Shown: positions 1-9,138 of the stretch, piece by piece | How positions within the stretch are numbered: position 1 is the stretch's first letter | How the letters are laid out: each line of letters begins with the position of its first letter | From: Priapulus caudatus | Lineage: Eukaryota; Priapulida; Priapulimorpha; Priapulimorphida; Priapulidae | Length of the DNA: 21,766 bases | Direction: 5' to 3' | Assembly: GCF_000485595.1 (NCBI RefSeq) | Contig: NW_014578998.1 | Location: forward strand, 7,887-29,652 | Notes under the pieces: generated by a model | Database searches by the model: none | What the model saw: the letters and a program-made list of their open reading frames with translations, nothing else | Told to the model about the DNA's origin: nothing | Position numbers and translations under genes: made by a program

Positions 1-120
1 AAATTTCGGTGTTTTCTGACATATGGTATGTCTGGTATGCTTTCTGGGTTATTTTTGGATGCCCGATCGAATTCTGGTGTTATTTAAACACTCAGAAGTA
101 TGATTCATCCCTAAAAAGTG
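1..120. other. unassigned left flank
   Basis: AT-rich sequence outside the first repeat element. I see no open frame, RNA motif or repeat shared with the rest of the window. Confidence 0.5.
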
Positions 121-410
121 TTATAGGAGTGTTTCACGTGACGTCATAGATCAGGTCACGTGTATTTGTTATGTGTCATGGTTGGCAGAAGCGAAGCGTG
201 CTGCTTGACATTTACAGATGAATGACCACATGTTCTGATAGAAAGCACTGTTTATGTAGTGCACGTACACGTGCGTGCATGCGTGCGTGTGTGCGTGCGT
301 GCGTGCGCGTGCTTGTATCTAACAATATCACGCATCTGCTTGCTGCCAACGGTTAAACTGCGCATGTGCGCATATGACGTCAATGTTTATCATCATGAAA
401 CACTCCTTAC
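121..410. mobile_element. short copy of a TIR element with GTGC-rich core
   Basis: Order: a left flank of about 130 bp, a short GTGC-rich core (about 255-310) and a right flank (311-388) holding TGCGCATGTGCGCA and a CRE-like TGACGTCA. The outer ends are inverted repeats: GGAGTGTTTCA near 125 and TGAAACACTCC near 396-406. The left flank also has an 8-bp inverted repeat (CACGTGAC at 135-142, GTCACGTG at 155-162). The same left and right flanks recur at 411-545 and 1631-1708, so the unit boundaries are clear. No transposase is encoded. A non-autonomous DNA element is the simplest reading; superfamily and target duplication are not resolved. Confidence 0.6.
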
Positions 411-422
411 AAGGAGTGTTTC
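397..422. repeat. junction palindrome of two abutting elements
   Basis: GAAACACTCCTT and AAGGAGTGTTTC are perfect reverse complements separated by AC. They are the right terminus of copy 1 and the left terminus of copy 2 placed end to end. Confidence 0.75.
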
Positions 423-919
423 ACGTGACGTCATAGATCAGGTCACGTGTATTTGTTATGTGTCATGGTTGGCAGAAGCGAAGCGTGCTGCTTGACATTT
501 ACAGATGAATGACCACATGTTCTGATAGAAAGCGCTGTTCATGTAGTGCACGTACACGTGCGTGCTGCGTGCGTGCGTGTGCACGTACACGTGCTTGCAG
601 GCGTGCGTGTGTGCGTGCGTGCGTGCGTGCGTGCGTGTTCACGTACACGTGCGTGCATGCGTGCGTGCGTGTGCACGTACACGTGCGGGCATGCGTGCGT
701 GCGTGTGTGTGTGTGCGTGCGTGCGTGTGCAGGTACACGTGTGTGCATGAGTGCGTTGGTGCGTATACGTGCGTGTGTGTACAGGTACACGTGCGTGCGT
801 GCATGCATGTGCACGTAGACGTGCGTGCGAGCGTGCGTGCGTGTGCACGTACACCTGCGTGCATGCATACGTGCGTGCGTGTGTATGTAAACGTGCGTGC
901 GTGCGTGTGTATGTAAACG

Positions 920-951
<32 letters not shown>

Positions 952-1735
952 TGTGTGCGTGGGCACGCGTACGTGCGTGCGTGCGTGCGTACACGTGCGT
1001 GCATGTGTGCGTGTGCGTGTGCACGTACACGTGCGCGTGCGCGCGTGTGTGTGCAAGTACACGTGCGTGCGTGCGTGCGTGTGTACGTACACGTGCGTTC
1101 GTGCGTGCGTGCGTGCGTGCGTGCGTGTGCACTTACACATGCGTATACATGCGTGCGTGCGTGTGTGAGTGCGTGCGTGTGTGAGTGCGTGCGTGTTCAC
1201 GTACACGTGCGTGCGTGCATGTGCACGTACACGTGAGTGCATGCGTGCGTGCGTGCGTGTGCACGTACACGTGCGTGCATGAGTGTGTGCGTGCGTGTGC
1301 ACGTACACGTGCGTGCGTGCGTGTGCACGTACACGTGTGTGCGTGCGTGCGTGCGTGTGTACGTACACGTGCGTGCGTGCGTGCGTGTGAACTTACACAT
1401 GCGTACATGCGTCCGGGCGTCCGTGTGTGTGCACGTACACGTGCGTGCGTGCGTGTGTGCGCGCGTGTGCAGGTACACGTTCGTGCGTGCGTGCGTGCGT
1501 GTGTGCGTGTGCATGTACACGTGTGTGCATGTGTGTGCAGGTACACGTGCGTGCGTGCGTGCATGCATGTACACGTGCTTGCGTGAGTGTGTGCGTGCGT
1601 GTGCACATACACGTGCGTGCGTGCGTGCGTTTGCTTGTATCGAACAATATCACGCATCTGCTTGCTGCCAACCGTTAAACTGCGCATGTGCGCATATGAC
1701 GTCAATGTTGATGTCAACATTAAACACGTAACTGC
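411..1735. mobile_element. second, core-expanded copy of the same element
   Basis: The left flank (411-545) nearly repeats 121-255, and the right flank (1631-1708) nearly repeats 311-388. Between them the GTGC core has grown from about 55 bp to about 1.1 kb. The expected TGAAACACTCC right terminus is not visible. Instead the end carries a near-palindrome (AATGTTGA, TCAACATT) near 1704-1721, so the right end is diverged or replaced. The copy abuts copy 1 head to tail. Confidence 0.55.
546..1630. repeat. GTGC/CACGTG minisatellite
   Basis: Degenerate array built from GTGC and GTGT tetramers punctuated by GTGCACGTACACGTGC-like motifs at irregular spacing. I count roughly two dozen CACGTG hexamers. 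Because the repeat rarely forms a stop codon, all six frames stay open for long stretches and yield artificial Thr-His-Ala-Arg or Arg-Ala-Cys-Val translations. Expansion by slippage or unequal exchange is inferred from the length difference with the 55-bp core at 255-310. Confidence 0.9.
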
Positions 1736-1747
1736 AATACTTGTTCC

Positions 1748-1950
1748 GTCTAGACCAAAGATCGTATAGCAGGGGCGTGTACAGGATTTGTACGGGGGGG
1801 GGGTCTAACCATAAACCAAACTTGCGAGCACTTGTGAAATTTTTTGAAATTAGACATCCTTAGATGCGTTTTCTGCGCGAGCAGGGGGGTCCGGTGTCGC
1901 GCGAAATATCTGACGAGTGCGAAATATCTGAGATAGCCCCGCCCCGCCCC
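1748..1950 (+). repeat. left terminal inverted repeat
   Basis: Two blocks match the right end: 1748-1790 and 1890-1948. About 80 bp between them, including a 10-base G run at 1794-1803, has no counterpart on the right. The AGGGGCGTGTACAGGATTT-type terminus resembles ends I know from several invertebrate DNA transposon families, but I cannot assign one. Confidence 0.6.
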
Positions 1951-2029
1951 GACCCGACCAATGACAGCTCGTCTTGTGTTACGATAGGTTGTGCACTAAT
2001 ACCAAGTTCTGGTACAGTGTAGCGAAGGA

Positions 2030-2870
2030 GCAGTGTAGGGAGGGGGAGGGGGAGAAAGGAGGAAGTTTAGAAGTAGTCACTAAGTAGCGACTCTGGCACT
2101 AGGTGAAACAGTGGAATGAGGACGAGAGAAGCTGGTGTTATCAAAGCCGGAGGGGGAGACGGCCTACGTAGGAGAGGGAGGACGCGGTATTCGCGACAGA
2201 CAGCTGGTGGATGAAGGAGGAGGTGGAAGGGAGTGATGGCGGAAGAACAACCTAGAGAGTGGAGAAATGAAGGAGACACGGGTTAGGTAAGGGAGAGAGC
2301 TGTAGGAAGACGAAGCGACGTGAGGCGGGAGAATGCCGTGGAGAGAGGAGGAGGAGATTAAGCTGGTGGGAGGGAAGGAGGACGGAAGGGGAGAAAGCTG
2401 GAGAAGCTCGGTGCGAATATACAGGAAGGAGAGGAGGCGAGAGAGGGACGAGAGACTGGTGGAGAAAGGAAGCAGATATAAATGAGCAGGGGAGTGAAAA
2501 AGGGAACAAGGCTGACAGGCTGGAAGAAGGAGGAGGGGAAGAAAGCGCTCGTGGAGAAGAAAGGAAAGGGGTGCGACGTGAGAAAGGGAGAAAACTGTGT
2601 GAGAACGTGAAGAAGGAGAAAGGAGGGACGAGAAGCTGGTGGATAGATCAGAAGGAGAGGAGGGAGCCGATGTCGAAAAGCTTTAATGTAGTGAAGCCGT
2701 GGCTAGGGGAGAGCCCAGGCAGAAGGCATGGCCTGGTTGGGTGGAGAAGAAGTCTGAAGGATCACGGATAGGCGTAAAGAATAAGGGCATCGTGAAGGGC
2801 TAGAGTATCGGTAGAGAGACGTTGGAGGGAAGATAAAGGATGAAACTGTGGAGAGGAGCGTAGCGAAGTG
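2030..2870 (+). repeat. purine-rich left arm
   Basis: GA-rich on the plus strand, with recurring variants of GAGAAGCTGGTGGA (near 2125, 2200, 2357, 2452 and 2632). Open frames here are composition artefacts rich in Arg, Glu and Gly. A stretch near 2232 (AGTGATGGCGGA) matches the reverse complement of sequence near 7140, supporting homology with the right arm. Confidence 0.65.
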
Positions 2871-3060
2871 CGGACTTCTTCCCGCTCTCAACCAGGCTAT
2901 GCATCTCTGCCCGCCGTTCTTTCTAGCCAGCCAGCTTCTCTCCCTACCTCACATCAGGAGCACAGAGCGTTTCTCCCTCACTCCTCCTCACAACCAGCTT
3001 CTCCGACACCATTTGACTCCACCTCTAAACTACTCTTTACTAAAATACAGCTTCGCAGTG
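2871..3060 (+). repeat. short pyrimidine-rich stretch, strand switch
   Basis: At about 2870 the plus strand changes abruptly from purine-rich to pyrimidine-rich, with CCAGCTTCTC motifs near 2930 and 2995. These are reverse complements of the left-arm motif, so the end of the left arm can itself fold back. Confidence 0.55.
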
Positions 3061-4180
3061 CTCTAAGCGCGTCTATTCATTTATGTAACTACCAATATGA
3101 AAAGAGACCTTTGGATAACATCTTATATAAATGGAAGTTTTCCATATACTGAGGATATACTCACGAGCAGCTGAGCAATTCCTCACCCAGGAAAGAACTG
3201 GGAGGGGACTATCCACTGGGTTACCTCAAACCCAGCAGTAGATATATGTATGCAAGATATTGTCATTCGAAGATATCTAATATCTAAAGAAGCTGGAGGT
3301 AGAGCATCATTGTCCTGCTTTCCTCTTAGATAATTCTCGCCGCACCTGCCTAGCAGTGCCTCTGTGAAATACAATGAGAGGGACCAGCATAAAGTCAAGC
3401 TACCAAACGGAGAACAAAAAATATTCAAAATACCCCAAAAGCTGCATGGTTAAAATAGCCGGCAAGCTAATCCATTCGTCCCTCTTTATCATTCGCGCTG
3501 GTGTCTTACCTCAATAGAGCTCCACTGCTTAACTGGTTCGCTGCGGGTGCCCATCTCGTCCCGCCCCATGGCTTAGGCAATGCTTCGAAGTTTGGCACGC
3601 TAATCATAACGCGAGCACTCGCGCGAATATCAGCAGAGTTTAATTGCAGCCGCAACCTTTCGACGAGGAGTTCGTTGTTATTTTCGTAGGAACCCGTATA
3701 TTTGCCTACTGACCAGAATTAGCTGGGTACATTTTGCCAACGTAGCCCTGTCCCGTCTGGCGTGTTTGGAAGCATTTCCGTGTTTCAGTGCCGTATTTCT
3801 CTCTCTCGGCTTTCTCGTTCATAGCTGGTTTAGTTTGTCCACATATCAATGCAGGTTACATTACATAGCAAGACTTGAAAATTGGTTGTTGATATTCATT
3901 CACGTGGCCGTAAATGTCAGCCAGGAGTCAAGCCATTGACGTAAACATTTTGCGGCCCCGTAACGCTTCTGTAACCCAGATAAAATGGAGGTCAGCGGTG
4001 TTAACATACGGCCCACGAACTACCAACATGGAAGACGGAGTCAACCACCGTAAGCTAATCACCGGACAGCCCTGAAAAAAGTTCCTTATCACGCGCGTCC
4101 GTGTTTTACGAAATCATCTCGAGATAGGCAATTGCGTCCCGGCCGGATGCGTGCCGAAACTGTCCGGCACTATAATCGTA
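3061..4180. other. unassigned interior of the large element
   Basis: No convincing coding frame. A short hairpin lies at about 3214-3234 (CTGGGTT and AACCCAG). The rest is mixed-composition sequence with stops in every frame. Confidence 0.4.
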
Positions 4181-4330
4181 TCACACCCGCCGCCTTCGCC
4201 GGCAGCGGTTCTGAAAACTGTAAAACTGGATTTCATTAGACTGCGCTTTCAATTTAGACATTTCTCTTTAGTAACCCTAGGAGTGATATTGGACAAACTC
4301 AATACCGTCGTTTGGATGTAAGGTTACTGT
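4181..4330 (+). repeat. upstream copy of a diverged direct repeat
   Basis: Shares TCACAC, GAAAACTG, GGATTTCATTAGAC, TTAGTAAC and TGTAAGGTTA, in the same order, with 5401-5552. The pair frames the pol relic. Confidence 0.55.
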
Positions 4331-5320
4331 ACAGCACGAACAGCGGGGAGTTCCAAGAGGCTTCTGCGTCGCGGCTACAAACAGCTCATCGCGAGCAAGC
4401 CCTTGCCGTTGTTGTGTCCTGGAGGGGGCGCTACTCCCTCATGGGGAGAAACTGGCTACTCACTTCCAACTGGATTGGCAGACTATCCACCTGCTCGAAG
4501 AGAAGCAGCCGATACCGCGCTCGACTCGAGCCCAAGCTCTTGTACCCCCTCCTCCCTCCGAGCTGTTTGTGATGAAACTTAGCACGACTAAGAATGTGAC
4601 CCTCGCTCTCAATTCATGTGAAGTCGAGGCAACTCCAGTCTCTGTAAGGCCTAGGACTGTGCCATATCATGATGAAGCCCAAGATTGATCAGGAACTAGA
4701 CTGCCTAATCGAGGCAAACATCATTCAGCAACCCGGTGGTCTTTTGACTGAGGTCGGGCAGCAACCCACTTGTGCTTTTTTTTTTGAAACCTGGATTACA
4801 CGGTACGCTCCATATGTGGTGACTATAAGTGGTCACGGTGGAACCGGTTTGCGGCTTGTAGTATCCGCCACCCCGCCCCACTTTCCGACACCTGAAGATC
4901 TCTTCCGCTAGCGCCTGTCGGAGGTGTGCTGTTCACCAAGCTGGACATGGCACATCTTACAAGAAATTGAGCTTACGTATGAGAGGAGTCCCGCAGTATA
5001 ACTACAAATACACACTCCCGAGGCTTATTTGTCTACAAGTCGATCTCGCATGTTGATCTCATCGCCCCCGGCAATTTTTTCCAGTGGATGATTGAGAATC
5101 TGCTGGGCAGGATCCCTCGCACTGCTGTATACTGTTGATGATATTCTCGTGTCTGGCGCTTCTAGAAGAACACCAAGGTCAAATCTGCAGGAAGTTCTTC
5201 AACGGCTGCGCTGAGTGCCTGGCCGTGCATTAGGAAGAACAATTAAGTGCTGTTTCGGCATGACATCTGCATCTTGGATGCCAAGATTGAAAGGAGGTGT
5301 CCGTGGTGTAACGCACCCAC
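4331..5320 (+). pseudogene. decayed Ty3/gypsy pol fragment (protease-RT linker and RT)
   Basis: In life this would be part of a Ty3/gypsy polyprotein, the reverse transcriptase that copies element RNA to DNA. Landmarks occur in correct order but in different frames. A GRNWL segment near 4445 is the conserved end of the protease domain. The linker and an RT N-terminal KPKIDQELDCLIEANII follow at about 4670-4730. GGVLFTKLDMAH at 4920-4955 is RT motif A. YTVDDILVSGAS at 5128-5163 corresponds to the YxDD active site, with one extra residue. At least four frame changes and several stops separate these pieces. Gag, RNase H and integrase are not seen. It lies between two diverged direct repeats. That it is gypsy RT is fairly sure; the lineage is not. 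Confidence 0.75.
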
Positions 5321-5400
5321 CGGACTAAACATGGAAAATGCGTAAAAACCACGTACTTAATTAAGCTATAAGGTATCTAAATCCACTTTGGTTAAAAAAA

Positions 5401-5552
5401 TCACACACCAGGCTTCCGCTCTCAGCCGTTTGGAAACTGGTAAACCAACTGATTTGCCTTGAAACACGGATTTCATTAGACTATTTCTTAGTAACTCCAA
5501 GCAGTGATAATTGGAGGACAACTACATAGGCATACTTGGAATTGTAAGGTTA
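5401..5552 (+). repeat. downstream copy of the diverged direct repeat
   Basis: Counterpart of 4181-4330 with several small indels. The two copies could be remnants of LTR ends of a much-deleted retroelement, or an older tandem duplication of the host element. Confidence 0.55.
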
Positions 5553-5929
5553 TGTAGCTTATAGACCTAACCCGGTTGCCAGTTCACTCCTTTAGCATCC
5601 TCGTAGACACCATGGCATAATCAATGGGCACTAGATCCTTTTAATAGTCTTTCCCATCTGCTTATGAATAACATAGTCCAACTTTACAACTTATCCCTCA
5701 GGATTAACTATTGGTAATCGAATTCCCTTCTCTGGCATAAGCTGTGACCGGATTGCTAAAAGAAACCCACATGTGACCAGATTATGACTTCCCGCATAAG
5801 AGACTTGCGAGGATGGTGAACAAAGTTGCAATACACTTTTTTATCAGAAATGGAACGCACCTGGTGTTTGAGTTACATTTTATGTCAAATCTATAGTTTA
5901 TAAATTCACAAGCCACAAGAGTGAACCCC
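5553..5929. other. unassigned sequence
   Basis: AT-leaning DNA without a credible open frame, RNA motif or repeat. Confidence 0.4.
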
Positions 5930-7150
5930 TCTCTTCTCTAATCTCTCTACAACGACGAGGCTCCTCTTCTGCCTATATATCTCGTGTGCACACTATGTAT
6001 GGCGCCGCACCTTCTGCGTCTAATGTTGCACCATCCTCTCCGCGTCTGCTCACCATCAAGATTCTCCCTTCTCATTCCATATCCCTCATATCTCCACAGC
6101 TTCTTCTCGCCTCCGTCCCCTTCTCCCACACCAGACTTCTCCTCGCCTGACCCTCTTTTCTCCACTGACTTTCACTCCCTTCTCCCTTCCCTATTCTCCA
6201 CCACTCTCCCCCTCCTCCTTCCAACCAGCTCTCCTCTTCTCCCCCTCCTTCCTCCACCAGCTTCTCCCTTCTCCCTCCTCCTCCTCTTCACCCACTTCTC
6301 CCCTCCTCTTTTTCTCCACCAGCTTCTTGCCCCCTCTCTTTAATAATTTTTCTGTTAGACTCCACCACTTCTCTCTGATCGTCCTGGTGACACACTAGGA
6401 ATATATTGGTAATTTTTTATTCTTATACTCCCCACTCCTCCTCTACCACCATTTCTCCCTTCTCCTCCTCACCCCTTCTCCGCTTCCCCTTCTCTCCCTC
6501 CATCCTCCACCACTTCCCTCCCTTAATTTTATCTCACCTTCCTTCTCCTTACCAGCTTCTTCCCGCTACCCTCCTCCTCTCTACAGCTCTCCTCTTCTCC
6601 TTCTCCACAAGCAATTCCATCGATTATCCTTAACACTCTTAATTCCACCAGCTTCCGCACCCTCTCTTCGCATTCTGCTACCAGCGCTTCTCCGCTTCCC
6701 TCCCATATGTCCCGTCCGGCTCTCTCCCCCTACACGCGCTGCCACACAAAACCCACCGAGATAACAATCACTCCAACTACGACCAACATACAAAACAGAG
6801 CCAAATTTGTTAACACCCTCCTCCTCCTCCACAAAAAGTCCGAAAAAAAAAAAAAAAAGACTAAAAAAAAAAAAAAAAAAAAAAACAAATAAAAAAACTT
6901 CTCCACTTCTCAACTCCCCAAAACAGAATAAAAAGAGAAAAACACCACATAAATTAAGGAAACTCCTCCTCCACCAGCTTCTCCCTCCTCCTCCTCCACA
7001 CAAATTCTCCCTCCTCCTCCTCCACTAGCTTCTCCCCTCCTCCTCCTATACCAGCTTCTCCCCCTCTCCCCCAGCTCTACCTTCTCCCCCTCCTCCTTCT
7101 CCACCACTTCTCCCCTCCTCCCCTTCCACACTTCTCCGCCATCACTAATC
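5930..7150 (+). repeat. pyrimidine-rich right arm
   Basis: CT-rich on the plus strand, with many variants of CTCCACCAGCTTCTCC (for example near 6252, 6314, 6971 and 7021), the reverse complement of the left-arm motif. An A-rich tract interrupts it at about 6845-6897. Long polypyrimidine DNA of this kind can form triplex structures; that is general knowledge, not shown here. Frames rich in Ser, Pro and Leu are composition artefacts. Confidence 0.7.
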
Positions 7151-7237
7151 CTCCACCACGGTGTCTACTAATGGAACTTGCACCATATTTGAGCATATAT
7201 GCGAAGTGCGCATGCGCATACGCATCCTATATCCTAT

Positions 7238-7362
7238 ATCATAGGGGGGCGGGGCTATCTCAGATATTTCGCAAGTCAGAAATTTCGCGCTACACCGGAA
7301 CCCACACCCCACCCCCACCCCCCTGTGCACGCCACCGGCACTATACGATCTTTGTTCTAGAC
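7238..7362 (-). repeat. right terminal inverted repeat
   Basis: Reverse complement of the left end, with a C-rich run (about 7300-7322) where the left copy has its G run. It contains GGGGCGGGGCTATCTCAGAT, the mirror of the left inner block. Confidence 0.6.
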
Positions 7363-7641
7363 TACACGGGGTTGAGTCATGACATAAGCCAAACTCCACG
7401 ACAGATGGCGCTCAGTTCTCAGAAATTGAAAGCGAGCATTTTCATAACCGCTTTTACAGAGATTACCGCTCGTAATATAACGGTCGCTAGGGCCTACTCA
7501 CCAGAGCCTACTTACAAGTTACAAGAAAGTGTCAGTGTAGCGAACGCAGTCAAGCGTAACATGACGGACGACTGGTATTATACAGGTTAGCATTTTCAGT
7601 GCTGAAAATGAAACTGCCCGTTCTGAGACCGTGCCTAGCAG
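7363..7641. other. unassigned; one short open frame
   Basis: A 61-codon frame runs from ATG at 7405 to 7590, ending close to a CAGGTTAG that could be a splice donor. I recognise no domain and have no partner exon, so I do not call a gene. Confidence 0.3.
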
Positions 7642-7871
7642 GCTAGCTCCAAGAAACGGTCTTGCTAGGGTTAGAAGACCATGTATAGACGATCGGTCGC
7701 ACAGCCGGCTGGGTCTAATGACTGTGCCATACTTTTGCTGCAGTCGGCAGCACTGATCTCTACGGTACAGTAGCCCGACCAGGCTGTGCGACGGATTGTC
7801 TATACAATAAACGGTATTCTAAACGGTCTAAACGGTATTCTAACCCTAGCAATACCGTTTCTTGTAGCTAA
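7642..7871. mobile_element. MITE with long terminal inverted repeats
   Basis: The left arm (7642-7716) and right arm (about 7772-7871) are reverse complements over two blocks. The outer block includes CCAAGAAACGG and GCTAGGGTTAGAA; the inner block includes TGTATAGACGATC and GTCGCACAGCC. The right arm carries an extra tandem AAACGGTATTCT. About 230 bp, no coding capacity. Superfamily and target duplication not determined. Confidence 0.7.
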
Positions 7872-7967
7872 CGTTACAGTAGCTCTAGTAGTAGTACTAT
7901 AGCCCGCAGGATCGCTGCCGCAGGGCGCGATCCTGCGGGCTATAGTACTAGAGCTAACGTTACAGTA
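7866..7967. mobile_element. hairpin element enclosed by 13-16-bp direct repeats
   Basis: The sequence from 7882 to 7954 folds back on itself: AGTACTATAGCCCGCAGGAT on the left pairs with its exact complement on the right, interrupted only by a small GTAGTA insertion. The direct repeat AGCTAACGTTACAGTA occurs on each side (7866-7881 and 7952-7967). This is either a minimal foldback element with its target duplication or a hairpin-induced local duplication. Confidence 0.55.
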
Positions 7968-7976
7968 TACAATACC

Positions 7977-8897
7977 TAATTAATTAGCTGTTAATGACGC
8001 GCGGTCAAACCGATAGGCTTATATACAGGCCTGTAGTACGGGTTTATATAATCGGTAGGAAAGTGTATTTACCTATCATATCTCGCGATCTATATGAGAT
8101 ACGTTTCTATAATTCTACATGCCTAATGATACATGTCTTAGAAGTAATCACTGTGAGTTTCAAGTTAATTAACCCACGATTAACCTAATTAATTAGCTGT
8201 TAATGACGCGCGGTAATGCCTATAGGCTATTATACGCATATCTCGCGAAGAAGTCGAGTTGTGATTCTATAATTCCACATGCCTAATGAGACATGTCTTA
8301 GCTATAATCACTGTAAGTTTCAAGTTAATTGACCCACGATTAACCTAATTAATTAGCTGTTAATGACGCGCGGTCAAACCGATAGGCTTATATACAGGCC
8401 TGTAGTACGGGTTTATATAATCGGTAGGAAAGTGTATTTACCTATCATATCTCGCAAACTGTATGAGTTACGTTTCTATAATTCTACATGCATAATGATA
8501 CATGTCTTAGAAATAAGCACTGTGAGTTTCGTGTTAATTGACCCACGATTAACCTAATTAATTAGCTGTTAATGACGCGCGGTCAAACCGATAGGCTTAT
8601 ATACAGGCCTGTAGTACGGGTTTATATAATCGGTAGGAAAGTGTATTTACCTATCATATCTCGCAAACTGTATGAGTTACGTTTCTATAATTCTACATGC
8701 ATAATGATACATGTCTTAGAAATAAGCACTGTGAGTTTCGTGTTAATTGACCCACGATTAACCTAATTAATTAGCTGTTAATGACGCGCGGTCAAGCCCA
8801 TAGGCTATTATACGCATATCTCGCGAAGAAGTCGAGTTGTGATTCTATAATTCTACATGCCTAATGAGACATGTTAGTCTATAAATCACTGTAATTT
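7977..8897. repeat. satellite array, left block (L-S-L-L-S)
   Basis: Units begin with TAATTAATTAGCTG. Long units are 209 bp (7977-8185, 8346-8554, 8555-8763). Short units are 160 bp (8186-8345 and a truncated one from 8764), lacking an internal segment that includes CAGGCCTGTAGTACGGG. The third and fourth units appear identical. Each unit has an ACATG...CATGT stem with a variable loop. Each long unit contains a 64-codon open frame that I regard as incidental. Confidence 0.9.
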
Positions 8898-8937
8898 NAT
8901 TTTTTTCGTACGCGTAAGAGCAAATACATGCGCGTGG

Positions 8938-8990
8938 CCCTAATCCTTACCCTAACCCTAACCCTAACCCTAACCCTAACCCAATCCCTA
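8938..8990 (-). repeat. telomeric CCCTAA repeats
   Basis: Five perfect CCCTAA units at 8950-8979, with degenerate units either side. Interstitial: unrelated sequence continues on both sides, so this is not a chromosome end. Confidence 0.9.
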
Positions 8991-9043
8991 TTTAAAAAAA
9001 TATATACAAAAATTTTATTTTTAATTGTTGTTATTAAAATGTT

Positions 9044-9078
9044 GTAAATAAATCCTGTAAGTATTTGCGTTAATTGGA
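9044..9078 (-). repeat. conserved block of the telomeric cassette, copy 1
   Basis: Near-identical reverse complement of 10045-10079 (shared core TTTGCGTTAATTGGA). It lies between the telomeric tract and the tRNA-like segment in both copies, so it belongs to the cassette. Confidence 0.75.
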
Positions 9079-9138
9079 AGAAAATGTTAAACAGATAAAA
9101 ATAGAAAAATACAGAAAACAGGAAAATAATTAGAAAAC

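Larger units (their letters stand above)
1748..7362. mobile_element. large element bounded by inverted repeats, purine/pyrimidine arms
   Basis: Positions 1748-1770 match the reverse complement of 7341-7362 almost perfectly. Further in, 1890-1948 matches the reverse complement of 7238-7305 (GCGAAATATCTGAGATAG and flanks). Inside these ends the left arm (2030-2870) is purine-rich and the right arm (5930-7150) pyrimidine-rich on the plus strand; both carry variants of a GAAGCTGGTGGAG motif in opposite orientation. This is the layout of a foldback or long-TIR DNA element of about 5.6 kb. I see no transposase inside; the only coding relic is a gypsy pol fragment, probably a passenger. The target-site duplication is not identified, and two independent insertions in opposite orientation remain possible. 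Confidence 0.5.

Noticed and set aside
259-1731. Many overlapping open frames on both strands rich in Thr-His-Ala-Arg or Arg-Ala-Cys-Val
   Set aside because: They are translations of the GTGC minisatellite in all frames; the repeat rarely forms stops. No domain, start context or partner supports a protein.
5984-7131. Ser/Pro/Leu-rich, Lys-rich and Gly/Glu-rich frames in the pyrimidine arm
   Set aside because: Composition artefacts of CT-rich and poly-A DNA; both strands are open at once.
7405-7590. 61-codon frame followed by a possible splice donor
   Set aside because: No recognisable domain, no acceptor-paired exon, and it lies between transposons.
7994-8766. Three near-identical 64-codon frames starting MTRGQTDRLIYRP
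   Set aside because: One per long satellite unit. Differences between units change amino acids freely and the short units do not keep the frame, so coding is unlikely.
7977-8897. CRISPR-like array
   Set aside because: Units are 160-209 bp and contiguous, without unique spacers, in a eukaryotic setting. This is a satellite.
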